Source of the DNA: MFD04716-140 sp963703125
GTDB lineage: Bacteria; Bacteroidota; Bacteroidia; Flavobacteriales; Flavobacteriaceae
Assembly: GCA_963703125.1 (NCBI GenBank)
Contig: OY969790.1
Location: 3,844,001 to 3,908,000 of the forward strand
DNA: 64,000 nt
Direction of reading: 5' to 3'
Part shown: in pieces, positions 9,717-17,493 of the stretch
How the letters are laid out: every line of letters starts with the position of its first letter
How positions within the stretch are numbered: the first letter of the stretch is position 1
The notes under the pieces: model-generated
Database searches by the model: none
What the model saw: only the letters and a program-made list of their open reading frames with translations
Told to the model about the DNA's origin: nothing
Position numbers and translations under genes: made by a program

Positions 9717-10838
9717 ATGGTCACCCTTAAAGAAGCTACCACTAAAGCAGAACTGAAACAGTTCGTAAAATTTCCCTTTTCACTGTACAAAAATAATCCT
9801 TATTGGGTACCGCCCATAATCAGTGATGAACTTGCATCATTTGATAGGGAAAAGAATCCAGCCTTTAAAAATGCGGATGCTTGGTTTTATTTGGCCTATA
9901 AAAATGATGAAATCGTAGGGCGTGCTGTCGCCATCATTAATTGGATTGAAGTCAACGACCAAAAAATTAAGAAAATGCGGTTCGGGTGGTTCGATTTTAT
10001 CGATGACCTGGAAGTTTCCGAAAAGCTAGTGAGCAAGGTTGTTGAAATAGGCAAGAATAACGGATTGGAATATATGGAAGGTCCTGTTGGTTTTTCAAAC
10101 CTTGACAAAGTGGGCGTGTTAATTGAAGGTTTTGACCATATTGGTACAATGATTACCTGGTACAATCACTCCTACTACAAGGATCATTATGAGAAATTAG
10201 GTTTCATAAAAGAGAAGGAATATATGGAGAATAAATTCCCGGCCAGTAATGCCGACCCGGCTCTTTTTACAAAATTAAACGAACTTATTAAAAGGAGATA
10301 TTCCCTTAGGGAAGTAAATTTCACTAAAACAAAAGAAGTGCTTCCCATGGCGGATCAAATGTTTGATTTGTTCAATGAAACCTATTCCAAACTTTCATCA
10401 TTTGTACCGATAACGGAAGTTCAAAAGGCCTATTTCAAGAAAAAATATATTAGTTTCATAAATCCGGAATATATCAAATTCATTGTCGATAAGGACAATA
10501 AACTTATTGCATTCGCCATTGTAATGCCCGCATTTTCAAATGCCTTGCAAAAGGCCAATGGAAAACTATTCCCTTTTGGCATTTTCCATCTATTAAATGC
10601 AAAGAAAAACAGTAAGGATGTTATTTTCTATCTTATCGGAATTCATCCCGATTATCAGAACAAGGGTGTAACGGCGATTATATTTAATGAATATTATAAG
10701 ACCTTCAATGAGAAAAAAATTGAAATGTGTTACCGTACCCCAGAACTGGAAGAAAATGTGGCCATTCGGCAAATGTGGAAACATTTTGACCCGGTAATTT
10801 ATAAGCGCAGGCGAACGTACAGAAAAAATTTAAAATAG
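9717..10838 (+). CDS. GNAT-like protein, two-lobed acyltransferase-related
   Basis: 373 aa, soluble. The N-terminal part (VTLKEATTKAELKQFVKFPF, then NPYWVPP) and the middle (GPVGFSNLDKVGVLIEGFD) match a conserved bacterial family of about 370-390 residues usually called GNAT-like. The C-terminal lobe has FYLIGIHPDYQNKGVTAIIF, which resembles the acetyl-CoA binding loop of GNAT enzymes (Q/R-x-x-G-x-A/G). The acceptor is unknown. It ends just before a perfect palindromic terminator shared with the convergent PLP-enzyme gene. Confidence 0.7.
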   Translation: MVTLKEATTKAELKQFVKFPFSLYKNNPYWVPPIISDELASFDREKNPAFKNADAWFYLAYKNDEIVGRAVAIINWIEVNDQKIKKMRFGWFDFIDDLEVSEKLVSKVVEIGKNNGLEYMEGPVGFSNLDKVGVLIEGFDHIGTMITWYNHSYYKDHYEKLGFIKEKEYMENKFPASNADPALFTKLNELIKRRYSLREVNFTKTKEVLPMADQMFDLFNETYSKLSSFVPITEVQKAYFKKKYISFINPEYIKFIVDKDNKLIAFAIVMPAFSNALQKANGKLFPFGIFHLLNAKKNSKDVIFYLIGIHPDYQNKGVTAIIFNEYYKTFNEKKIEMCYRTPELEENVAIRQMWKHFDPVIYKRRRTYRKNLK

Positions 10839-10842
10839 ATTT

Positions 10843-10894
10843 TAAACAAAATCCCAAGTTCCTTCCAATTGGAAGGAACTTGGGATTTTGTTTA
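10843..10894. terminator. Bidirectional terminator, perfect 52-bp palindrome
   Basis: Bases 10843-10866 are exactly complementary to 10871-10894 around the self-complementary centre AATT. The stem has a G/C-rich middle and A-rich/T-rich ends, so it can terminate both convergent genes. Confidence 0.85.
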
Positions 10895-10905
10895 GCAGAG
10901 CAAAA

Positions 10906-12165
10906 CTATTCGCCCATTGCCGCGGCAACCGCAGCAGACAATCTTTTATAGGTGCCATTCTCCAATCTGTCGCGTATCGCAGAAAACGCCTCCAAAGTTT
11001 CGTGGATATCCTCTATGGTATGTGTAGCCGTAGGAATCATTCTCAATAAAATTAATCCTTTAGGTATTACGGGGTAAACTACGATTGAGCAGAATATTCC
11101 ATAATTCTCCCTTAAATCCTTTACCAGTGCCATGGCTTCGGGAATACTGCCATTCAAATAAACAGGAGTAACACAACTTGAGGTATTTCCAATATCAAAT
11201 CCTCTTTCCTTAAGGCCATTTTGAAGTGCATCTACATTTTCCCAAAGTTTTGCTTTTAGCTCTGGCATTGTGCGCAACATATCCAAACGCTTCAAAGCCC
11301 CTTTTACATAAATCATCGGAAGGGATTTTGCGAACATTTGCGAGCGCAAATTATATTTTAAATAATCAATAATTTCTTTGTCTGCAGCTAAAAACGCACC
11401 GATTCCGGCCATTGATTTGGCGAAAGTGGCAAAATATACATCAATGTCATCCTGAACTCCTTGTTCCTCGCCAGCTCCAGCCCCAGTTTTTCCCAATGTT
11501 CCAAAACCATGGGCATCATCAACGAATAGCCTGAAATTGTATTTCTTTTTCAAGGCCACTATTTCCCGAAGCTTTCCTTGCTCACCTCGCATTCCAAACA
11601 CCCCTTCGGAGATAACCAAAATCCCTCCACCGGTCTGTTCTGCCATTTTAGTCGCGCGATCCAGATTTTTCTCCAAACTTTCAATATCATTGTGCTTGAA
11701 AGTAAACCGTTTGCCCATATGAAGACGAACACCATCAATTATACATGCATGGGAATCCACATCATAGACTATGATATCGTCCTTGGAAACCAGTGCATCG
11801 ATGGCAGAAACCATTCCCTGGTAACCAAAATTCAATAAATACGAAGATTGTTTATGCACGAACGCCGCCAATTCTTGCTCCAATTGTTCGTGAAAATCGG
11901 TATGACCGCTCATCATTCGAGCCCCCATAGGATATGCCGCTCCATGCTCTAGTGCAGCCTCACCATCCACTTTTTTAACCTCTGGACGATTAGCAAGACC
12001 TAAATAATCATTAATGCTCCAGGTAATAACATCTTTTCCTTGGAATTTCATACGATTGGAAATTGGTCCTTCCAGTTTTGGGAAAACAAAATATCCTTCA
12101 GCCTGTGAAGCCCATTTTCCTAACGGACCTTTATTCTCAATAATCCTATCAAATAAGTCTCTCAT
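10906..12165 (-). CDS. Alpha-oxoamine synthase family PLP enzyme, candidate cysteate acyltransferase for sulfonolipids
   Basis: 419 aa, fold-type I PLP enzyme of the alpha-oxoamine synthase group (KBL, BioF, serine palmitoyltransferase). Visible motifs are SINDYLGLANRPEV near the N-terminus, the cofactor Asp in FVDDAHGFGTLGKTGAG, and the Schiff-base Lys in YFATFAKSMAGIGAF. These enzymes condense an amino acid with an acyl thioester and release CO2. The N-terminal GPLGKWASQAEGYFVFPKLE differs from the usual KBL and BioF starts and resembles the flavobacterial member reported to make 3-keto-capnine from cysteate. The gene directly upstream (12293-13333) is a cysteine-synthase-like enzyme that could supply cysteate, but a terminator lies between them. 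Serine palmitoyltransferase or BioF activity remains possible. Confidence 0.75.
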   Translation of the reverse strand: MRDLFDRIIENKGPLGKWASQAEGYFVFPKLEGPISNRMKFQGKDVITWSINDYLGLANRPEVKKVDGEAALEHGAAYPMGARMMSGHTDFHEQLEQELAAFVHKQSSYLLNFGYQGMVSAIDALVSKDDIIVYDVDSHACIIDGVRLHMGKRFTFKHNDIESLEKNLDRATKMAEQTGGGILVISEGVFGMRGEQGKLREIVALKKKYNFRLFVDDAHGFGTLGKTGAGAGEEQGVQDDIDVYFATFAKSMAGIGAFLAADKEIIDYLKYNLRSQMFAKSLPMIYVKGALKRLDMLRTMPELKAKLWENVDALQNGLKERGFDIGNTSSCVTPVYLNGSIPEAMALVKDLRENYGIFCSIVVYPVIPKGLILLRMIPTATHTIEDIHETLEAFSAIRDRLENGTYKRLSAAVAAAMGE

Positions 12166-12235
12166 GTAATTTTGGGTTGATTACGCCAGCAAAAATATAG
12201 ATTTTCAACAAGCATTCATAATATTTTACTTTCAT

Positions 12236-12271
12236 AAAAAAAGCAAGAACTGGGTAATTCTCGCTTTTTCA
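12236..12271 (-). terminator. Intrinsic terminator after the cysteine-synthase-like gene
   Basis: On the minus strand an imperfect stem AAAAAGC-G-AGAA / TTCT-T-GCTTTTT with a loop of about 8 bases ends in a T7 run, 22 bp after the stop codon. Confidence 0.65.
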
Positions 12272-12292
12272 TTATTTATAATTTGCTTTCAA

Positions 12293-13333
12293 TTATTTCA
12301 CAAATTGAATTTTTTCTGTCTCTTCAATGGTCTTGGCATCAAAAAAGCCCTGATCCTCCATCCATTGATCACTATAAATCTTACTCATGTACCGTGATCC
12401 ATGGTCTGGGAAAATAACGATCACATTGCTATCCTTTGAAAATTCTCCATCTTTACTCAATTGTTTAATTCCCTGCATAACAGCACCACTTGTGTAACCC
12501 ACGAACATACCCTCGGTTTTGACAATTTCCCTAGCAGTGTGGGCACTCTCCTCATCAGATACTTTTATAAATTGGTCAATGACCCCAAAATCTGTGGCGG
12601 CTGGAATTAAATTTTTACCCAAACCTTCAATACGGTACGGATAAATTTCCTGTTGATCAAATTCGCCGGTCTCATGGAACTTTTTTAAAACAGAACCAAA
12701 AGCATCTATCCCGATTACCTTGATATTTGGATTCTGCTCCTTCAAATACCGTGCAGTGCCGGAAATAGTTCCACCCGTACCGCTGCATGCCACTAGGTGC
12801 GTAATGGTACCGCCTGTTTGCTCCCAAATTTCAGGACCTGTGGACGCGTAGTGTGCGTCTATATTTAGTTCATTAAAATACTGATTTATATATATGGAGC
12901 CTTTTGTTTCCTCATGTAGTCTTTTCGCAACCTGATAATAGGAACGTGGGTCATCGGCACTCACATGAGCTGGGCAAACATGCACCTGAGCACCCATGGA
13001 ACGCAACATGTCAATTTTATCTTTTGACGATTTTGAACTTACGGCCAATATGCATTTGTAACCTTTAATGATACTTACCATTGCAATGCTAAAGCCCGTA
13101 TTACCAGAAGTGGTTTCAATAACAGTGCTATCTTTCTTCAAAAGACCTTTTCGTTCGGCTTCTTCGATTATAAAAGTTGCCACTCTATCTTTTGATGAAT
13201 GCCCTGGATTGAAAGATTCCATTTTAGCATAAAAATTGCCTTTCAAATGGGCGGTAATCCTGTTTAATTTTACGAGTGGGGTATTTCCTACGAGTTCTAG
13301 GATGTTGTTATAAGCTTTAATCTTATTTTCCAT
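12293..13333 (-). CDS. PLP-dependent cysteine synthase family protein, candidate cysteate synthase
   Basis: 346 aa, fold-type II PLP enzyme of the O-acetylserine sulfhydrylase / cystathionine beta-synthase group. The PLP Lys lies in NPGHSSKDRVA, where canonical CysK has NPGGSVKDR. Other motifs are TSGNTGFS and the phosphate-binding GTGGTISGTARYL. The protein is longer than CysK and has a C-terminal YTSGAVMQGI segment. Position next to an alpha-oxoamine synthase suggests it makes cysteate (O-phosphoserine or O-acetylserine plus sulfite) for capnine-type sulfonolipids. This is inferred from context; ordinary cysteine synthesis is the alternative. Confidence 0.75.
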   Translation of the reverse strand: MENKIKAYNNILELVGNTPLVKLNRITAHLKGNFYAKMESFNPGHSSKDRVATFIIEEAERKGLLKKDSTVIETTSGNTGFSIAMVSIIKGYKCILAVSSKSSKDKIDMLRSMGAQVHVCPAHVSADDPRSYYQVAKRLHEETKGSIYINQYFNELNIDAHYASTGPEIWEQTGGTITHLVACSGTGGTISGTARYLKEQNPNIKVIGIDAFGSVLKKFHETGEFDQQEIYPYRIEGLGKNLIPAATDFGVIDQFIKVSDEESAHTAREIVKTEGMFVGYTSGAVMQGIKQLSKDGEFSKDSNVIVIFPDHGSRYMSKIYSDQWMEDQGFFDAKTIEETEKIQFVK

Positions 13334-13412
13334 AAAGGCTCTATAAGTTTAAGAATTGTGCAGAATCAGAAATTCCTCAAAATTCTGAGACAAAATTACA
13401 ATTTTTTTCGGA

Positions 13413-15548
13413 TTATTGAATTCTACCCTCTAAATCTAACAAAAAGGCATATTCCTTTGCAACTTCTTTCAAAGATTCGAACCGCCCAGAAGCACCTCCA
13501 TGACCAGCTTCCATATTAATATCGAACAACAACAAATTATCATCGGTCTTCAATTCGCGCAATTTAGCGACCCATTTGGCAGGTTCAAAATACTGTACTT
13601 GGGAATCATGAAGACCTGAGGTAACCAGCATATGGGGATATGCTCTTGGCTCAACATTGTCATACGGCGAATAGGATTTCATGTACTCATAAAACTCCTT
13701 TTCATTGGGATTGCCCCATTCATCATATTCACCAGTAGTAAGGGGTATTTCATCATCAAGCATGGTCGTCAAAACATCGACAAAAGGCACTGCCGCGACA
13801 ATACCCTTATATAGTTCTGGAGCTAAATTTATTACCGCACCCATTAGGAGTCCGCCAGCAGAGCCCCCCATGGCATACAAATGTTCGGCACTCGTGTAGT
13901 TATTTTCAATTAAGAACTTTGAACAATCTATAAAGTCATTGAATGTATTCTTCTTTCTAAGCAACTTCCCATCATCATACCAAGGCCTTCCCAAATATTG
14001 CCCCCCGCGCACATGTGCCAACACATAAACGAACCCCCTGTCAAGTAAACTTAGGCGTACAGTTGAAAAATATGGATCTACCGTAGCACCATAAGAACCA
14101 TAGGCGTATTGTAAAATTGGAGTATCGGAGTTTAACTTCGTATCTTTATGATAAATTATGGACATCGGAATTTTAGCACCATCCCTTGCCGTCGCCCATA
14201 TTCGCCTTTCTTCATAATTCTCCTTTTTAAATTTCCCTCCCAGTACTTCCTGCTCTTTTTTAATTTCCTTTTTTTGGGTCCGCATGTTAAAGTCGATCAC
14301 AGACCTCGGAGTTCCTAATGAATTGTAAGAATATCGAAGTATTTCTGTGTCAAAATCGGGATTGGTGCTCACACCGGCCGTATAGGTCTCACTGTCAAAA
14401 GGGAGGTAATAGCTTTCCTCGTTTTCCCATTTCGTTATTTTAAGTCTGTTGAGTCCATTATTTCTTTCCGAGAGGACATAATAGTCCTTAAAAATTTCAA
14501 TATCCTCCAATAACACATCTTTCCTATGCGAAATAAATTCTTGCCAGTTTTTAGCAATTGTATTCTCCTCTTCTACCTTCATTAATTTAAAATTCGTGGC
14601 ATTATCCTTATTGGTCAATACATAAAAGAAATCACCATAATGCGAAATGGAATATTCCAAACCTCTCTCTCTTGGGGAGAAGATAGTGAATTCCCCATCT
14701 GGTTCATTGGCATTTAAAAACTGGAATTCCGATGTTAAAGTGCTATAGGATCCTATAACAATATACTTGTCGGATTTTGTTTTGTATACATAGGTCCCGA
14801 AGGTCTCGTCTTTTTCATGAAAAACCAGCACATCTTCGGAAGATGGTGTTCCCAGTTTATGCTTGAAAATTTTATCAGAACGGAGTGTTACAGGGTCTTT
14901 CGCGCTGTAATACATGGTTTTATTATCATTTGCCCATACTGCGCCGCCCGTTGTATTTTCAATTTTGTCAGGTAAGATCTCACTTGTTCCCAAATTCTTG
15001 ATTTGTAGCGTGTATTGCCTTCTAGAAACTGTATCTACCCCAAAAGCAGCCAATTTATTATCAGGACTAACGCCTATACCCCCTAAATTAAAATAATCAT
15101 GCCCTTCAGCGAGGTCATTACAGTCGAAGACTATTTCTTCAGGGGAATCCAATGACTCTTTATGTCTACTATAAATAGGGTATTCTTTTCCTGTTTCATA
15201 ACGGGTTACATACCAATACCCATTTTCTTTATAAGGTACCGACGAGTCGTCCTCTTTTATCCTCCCTTTCATTTCTTCGAACAAAACCTCCTGAAACTGC
15301 TTGGTATGTGCAGTCATCACTCTGTAATATTCATTTTCTTTCTTTAAATAACTAATTACATCTGGATTATCACGATCATTGAGCCAGTAATACGGATCCA
15401 ATCTAACATCACCGTGCATCTCTAGTTCCTTATGTACTTTTTTGGCAACGGGGGCCTGCGGTCGCGTCATATCTTTGTTTTGTGTTTGGCAAGAAACGGC
15501 AAAAGTAATACTTAAAGCAAAAACGAATTTGTTTTTTCCAAAGTGCAT
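13413..15548 (-). CDS. S9A prolyl oligopeptidase / oligopeptidase B-like lipoprotein
   Basis: 711 aa. A lipoprotein signal (FALSITFAVSCQ) predicts lipidation at a Cys near residue 20. An N-terminal seven-bladed propeller region starts at RLDPYYWLNDRDNPDV. The C-terminal alpha/beta-hydrolase has the nucleophile in MGGSAGGLLMGAV (Ser563), with Asp648 in SGLHDSQV and His683 in EAGHGG. The APHML(V)TSG block and the EYDEWGNP motif are typical of oligopeptidase B, which cuts short peptides after Arg/Lys. The likely role is peptide hydrolysis in the periplasm. It is divergent from ybaB with only about 66 bp between the starts. Confidence 0.9.
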   Translation of the reverse strand: MHFGKNKFVFALSITFAVSCQTQNKDMTRPQAPVAKKVHKELEMHGDVRLDPYYWLNDRDNPDVISYLKKENEYYRVMTAHTKQFQEVLFEEMKGRIKEDDSSVPYKENGYWYVTRYETGKEYPIYSRHKESLDSPEEIVFDCNDLAEGHDYFNLGGIGVSPDNKLAAFGVDTVSRRQYTLQIKNLGTSEILPDKIENTTGGAVWANDNKTMYYSAKDPVTLRSDKIFKHKLGTPSSEDVLVFHEKDETFGTYVYKTKSDKYIVIGSYSTLTSEFQFLNANEPDGEFTIFSPRERGLEYSISHYGDFFYVLTNKDNATNFKLMKVEEENTIAKNWQEFISHRKDVLLEDIEIFKDYYVLSERNNGLNRLKITKWENEESYYLPFDSETYTAGVSTNPDFDTEILRYSYNSLGTPRSVIDFNMRTQKKEIKKEQEVLGGKFKKENYEERRIWATARDGAKIPMSIIYHKDTKLNSDTPILQYAYGSYGATVDPYFSTVRLSLLDRGFVYVLAHVRGGQYLGRPWYDDGKLLRKKNTFNDFIDCSKFLIENNYTSAEHLYAMGGSAGGLLMGAVINLAPELYKGIVAAVPFVDVLTTMLDDEIPLTTGEYDEWGNPNEKEFYEYMKSYSPYDNVEPRAYPHMLVTSGLHDSQVQYFEPAKWVAKLRELKTDDNLLLFDINMEAGHGGASGRFESLKEVAKEYAFLLDLEGRIQ

Positions 15549-15614
15549 TATGATAATTCTGAATTTGGGTTCAAATTAGTAATTTTGATTTTTAAACTTT
15601 TAAATAAATGTAAG

Positions 15615-15941
15615 ATGTTCGGAGATATGATGGGAATGATGGGAAAGCTCAAGGAAACCCAAAAAAAAGTTGAAGACACTAAAAAGAGATTGGATACCGT
15701 AACCGTTGATGAAAGTTCTTCCGATGGATTATTGAAAATTACAATAACAGCAAACAGGGTTTTGAAGGAAATTCATATTGATAGTAGTCTATTGGAGGAT
15801 AAAGAACAATTGGAAGATTATTTGGTACTCGTTCTCAACACCGCAATTGCAAAAGCAACAAGTATCAACGAGGCCGAACTCGCCGCTGTTGCAAGAGAAG
15901 GAATGCCCAACATTCCAGGTATGGATGCTTTTTTTAAATAA
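15615..15941 (+). CDS. ybaB: YbaB/EbfC family nucleoid-associated protein
   Basis: 108 aa from the ATG at 15615 (MFGDMMGMMGKLKETQKK), the usual beginning of Bacteroidota YbaB. The longer frame from 15543 would overlap the divergent peptidase gene. An N-terminal helix of amphipathic KxxEThx type is followed by a central beta segment (SDGLLKITITANRVLKEIHID) and a C-terminal helix with the conserved NTAIAKA. YbaB forms dimeric tweezers that bind DNA with low specificity. A TAATTTTG at 15580 resembles a -7 element, without a well-spaced -33. Confidence 0.92.
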   Translation: MFGDMMGMMGKLKETQKKVEDTKKRLDTVTVDESSSDGLLKITITANRVLKEIHIDSSLLEDKEQLEDYLVLVLNTAIAKATSINEAELAAVAREGMPNIPGMDAFFK

Positions 15942-16078
15942 TCAATTAAAATGGCATAACCCATGCCCTAATTGCATCGGAGAATTACCTTTTTGACTGG
16001 CTTAAGTTTCCTTAAACGTATGCCAAACTTGTGTTTGTGTCGGAAATTTTGTAATTTATCTGAATTATTCCATCCGAA

Positions 16079-16402
16079 ATGATACATATTCAAAAAGAGA
16101 AGGATGATTCTTTTCGCTTTCGTTTAATGACCGAAAGTGGTCACACGCTATTGACCAGTATTCCATTCACAAATAGGAAAGATATTGAAAAGACCATGGG
16201 AAATTTACCTCTCTTTGAAGAGTCCTTGAATGTATTTGAAAGGAAAACCAATCATGAAGGTCAATTTCTTTTTAGCCTAAAAGATGCATCCGGAAATCTA
16301 ATTGCCTATAGTGAACCTTTTACCTCTGAAGCAGGCATGGAAAATGGCATTGCAAATGTTAGATCTCAAATTGACGAATTATCAAATTATAAATTGATTT
16401 AG
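16079..16402 (+). CDS. YegP-like DUF1508 protein
   Basis: 107 aa with two copies of the DUF1508/YegP repeat. The first is IQKEKDDSFRFRLMTESGHTLLTS with a following RKDIEKTM. The second is ERKTNHEGQFLFSLKDASGN followed by IAYSEPFTSEAGMENGIANV. The pattern F-x-L-k-a-x-N/S-G is clear in both. The family is soluble and of unknown function. The stop codon overlaps the end of the convergent threonine aldolase gene by 4 bp, so there is no room for a separate terminator between them. Confidence 0.8.
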   Translation: MIHIQKEKDDSFRFRLMTESGHTLLTSIPFTNRKDIEKTMGNLPLFEESLNVFERKTNHEGQFLFSLKDASGNLIAYSEPFTSEAGMENGIANVRSQIDELSNYKLI

Positions 16403-17421
16403 AGATCCTTTAAAATAGATAACAATCTTTCGTGCATGAAATCCGTGTAATCTAAATGAGTAACAATTCTAAGTTTTCCTTGGCCCATACCTATTAATCT
16501 TACCTTTTTCTCTGCAAGTTTCCCCACAAAATCCTCACCGCCCATGAATTTTTCATCTATCTCGAATATGATAATGTTCGTTTCTATTGGCTCTACCTTC
16601 TTAACAAAAGATAGTCCAATGAGCACTGCCCCTATTTCCTTGGCCTTATTATGGTCTTCGGCCAATCTTTCAAGATTATTATCAAGGGCATAGCTGCCAG
16701 CGGCCGCTAAAAAACCCGCTTGGCGCATACCGCCTCCTAAAATTTTGCGAATTCGAATCGCTTTGTTTATCATTTCCGAATTTCCCACAAGTATCGAGCC
16801 TACGGGACAGCCCAGTCCTTTGCTCAGGCACACACTTATGGTATCAAAAAGTTGCCCATATTGCTTGGCACTTTCATTTTTTGCAACCAAGGCATTCCAT
16901 AATCGGGCTCCATCCAAATGATACCCTAAATTGTGCTTTTTGCAAACGAATTGAATTTTCTTCAATTCTTCAAAATCCCAACAGGCCCCGCCACCTTTAT
17001 TGGTTGTGTTTTCTATACACACCAAAGACGTTAGAGGGCTATGATAGAAATCAGGCGGATTTATTGATTCTTCTACTTGTGTCGCGGTCATCATACCCCT
17101 ATGACCATCTACCAACTTACAGGAAACCCCGCTATTAAAACTGGCACCACCACCCTCATAATTGTAAACGTGCGCATATTTATCACATATTAACTGATCT
17201 CCTGGATTTGTATGTAGCTTAATTGCGGTCTGATTGGTCATGCTGCCAGAAGGAAAGAACAAAGCCGCCTCCTTGCCAAAAAGTGTAGCCACCTTCTTTT
17301 CAAGAGCATTTACCGATGGGTCTTCCTTAAAAACGTCATCTCCCACTTGAGCAGCCATCATTGCTTCCAACATTCCTGGAGTAGGCTTCGTTACAGTGTC
17401 ACTTATAAGGTTAATTTCCAT
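16399..17421 (-). CDS. ltaE: Low-specificity L-threonine aldolase
   Basis: 340 aa, fold-type I PLP enzyme. The start INLISDTVTKPTPGMLEAM with VGDDVFKEDPSVNALEKKVA is diagnostic of threonine aldolases. PLP-binding residues include FFPSGSMTNQ, HLDGARLWNA and the Schiff-base Lys in SVCLSKGLGCPVGS. It cleaves L-threonine or L-allo-threonine to glycine and acetaldehyde in the cytoplasm. The length is normal. The gene stands alone, downstream of the zinc protease gene on the same strand with a 72-bp gap, and overlaps the YegP-like gene tail to tail. Confidence 0.93.
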   Translation of the reverse strand: MEINLISDTVTKPTPGMLEAMMAAQVGDDVFKEDPSVNALEKKVATLFGKEAALFFPSGSMTNQTAIKLHTNPGDQLICDKYAHVYNYEGGGASFNSGVSCKLVDGHRGMMTATQVEESINPPDFYHSPLTSLVCIENTTNKGGGACWDFEELKKIQFVCKKHNLGYHLDGARLWNALVAKNESAKQYGQLFDTISVCLSKGLGCPVGSILVGNSEMINKAIRIRKILGGGMRQAGFLAAAGSYALDNNLERLAEDHNKAKEIGAVLIGLSFVKKVEPIETNIIIFEIDEKFMGGEDFVGKLAEKKVRLIGMGQGKLRIVTHLDYTDFMHERLLSILKDL

Positions 17422-17493
17422 TGCAGATTGTCAAGATAAGTTTACGAAATATTGATGGATTTGATTTTCACTCATCTTCAAAATTTAGAAGGT

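Noticed and set aside
16399..16402. 4-bp overlap of the YegP-like and ltaE genes as a regulatory feature
   Set aside because: Short tail-to-tail overlaps are common and nothing more is seen there.
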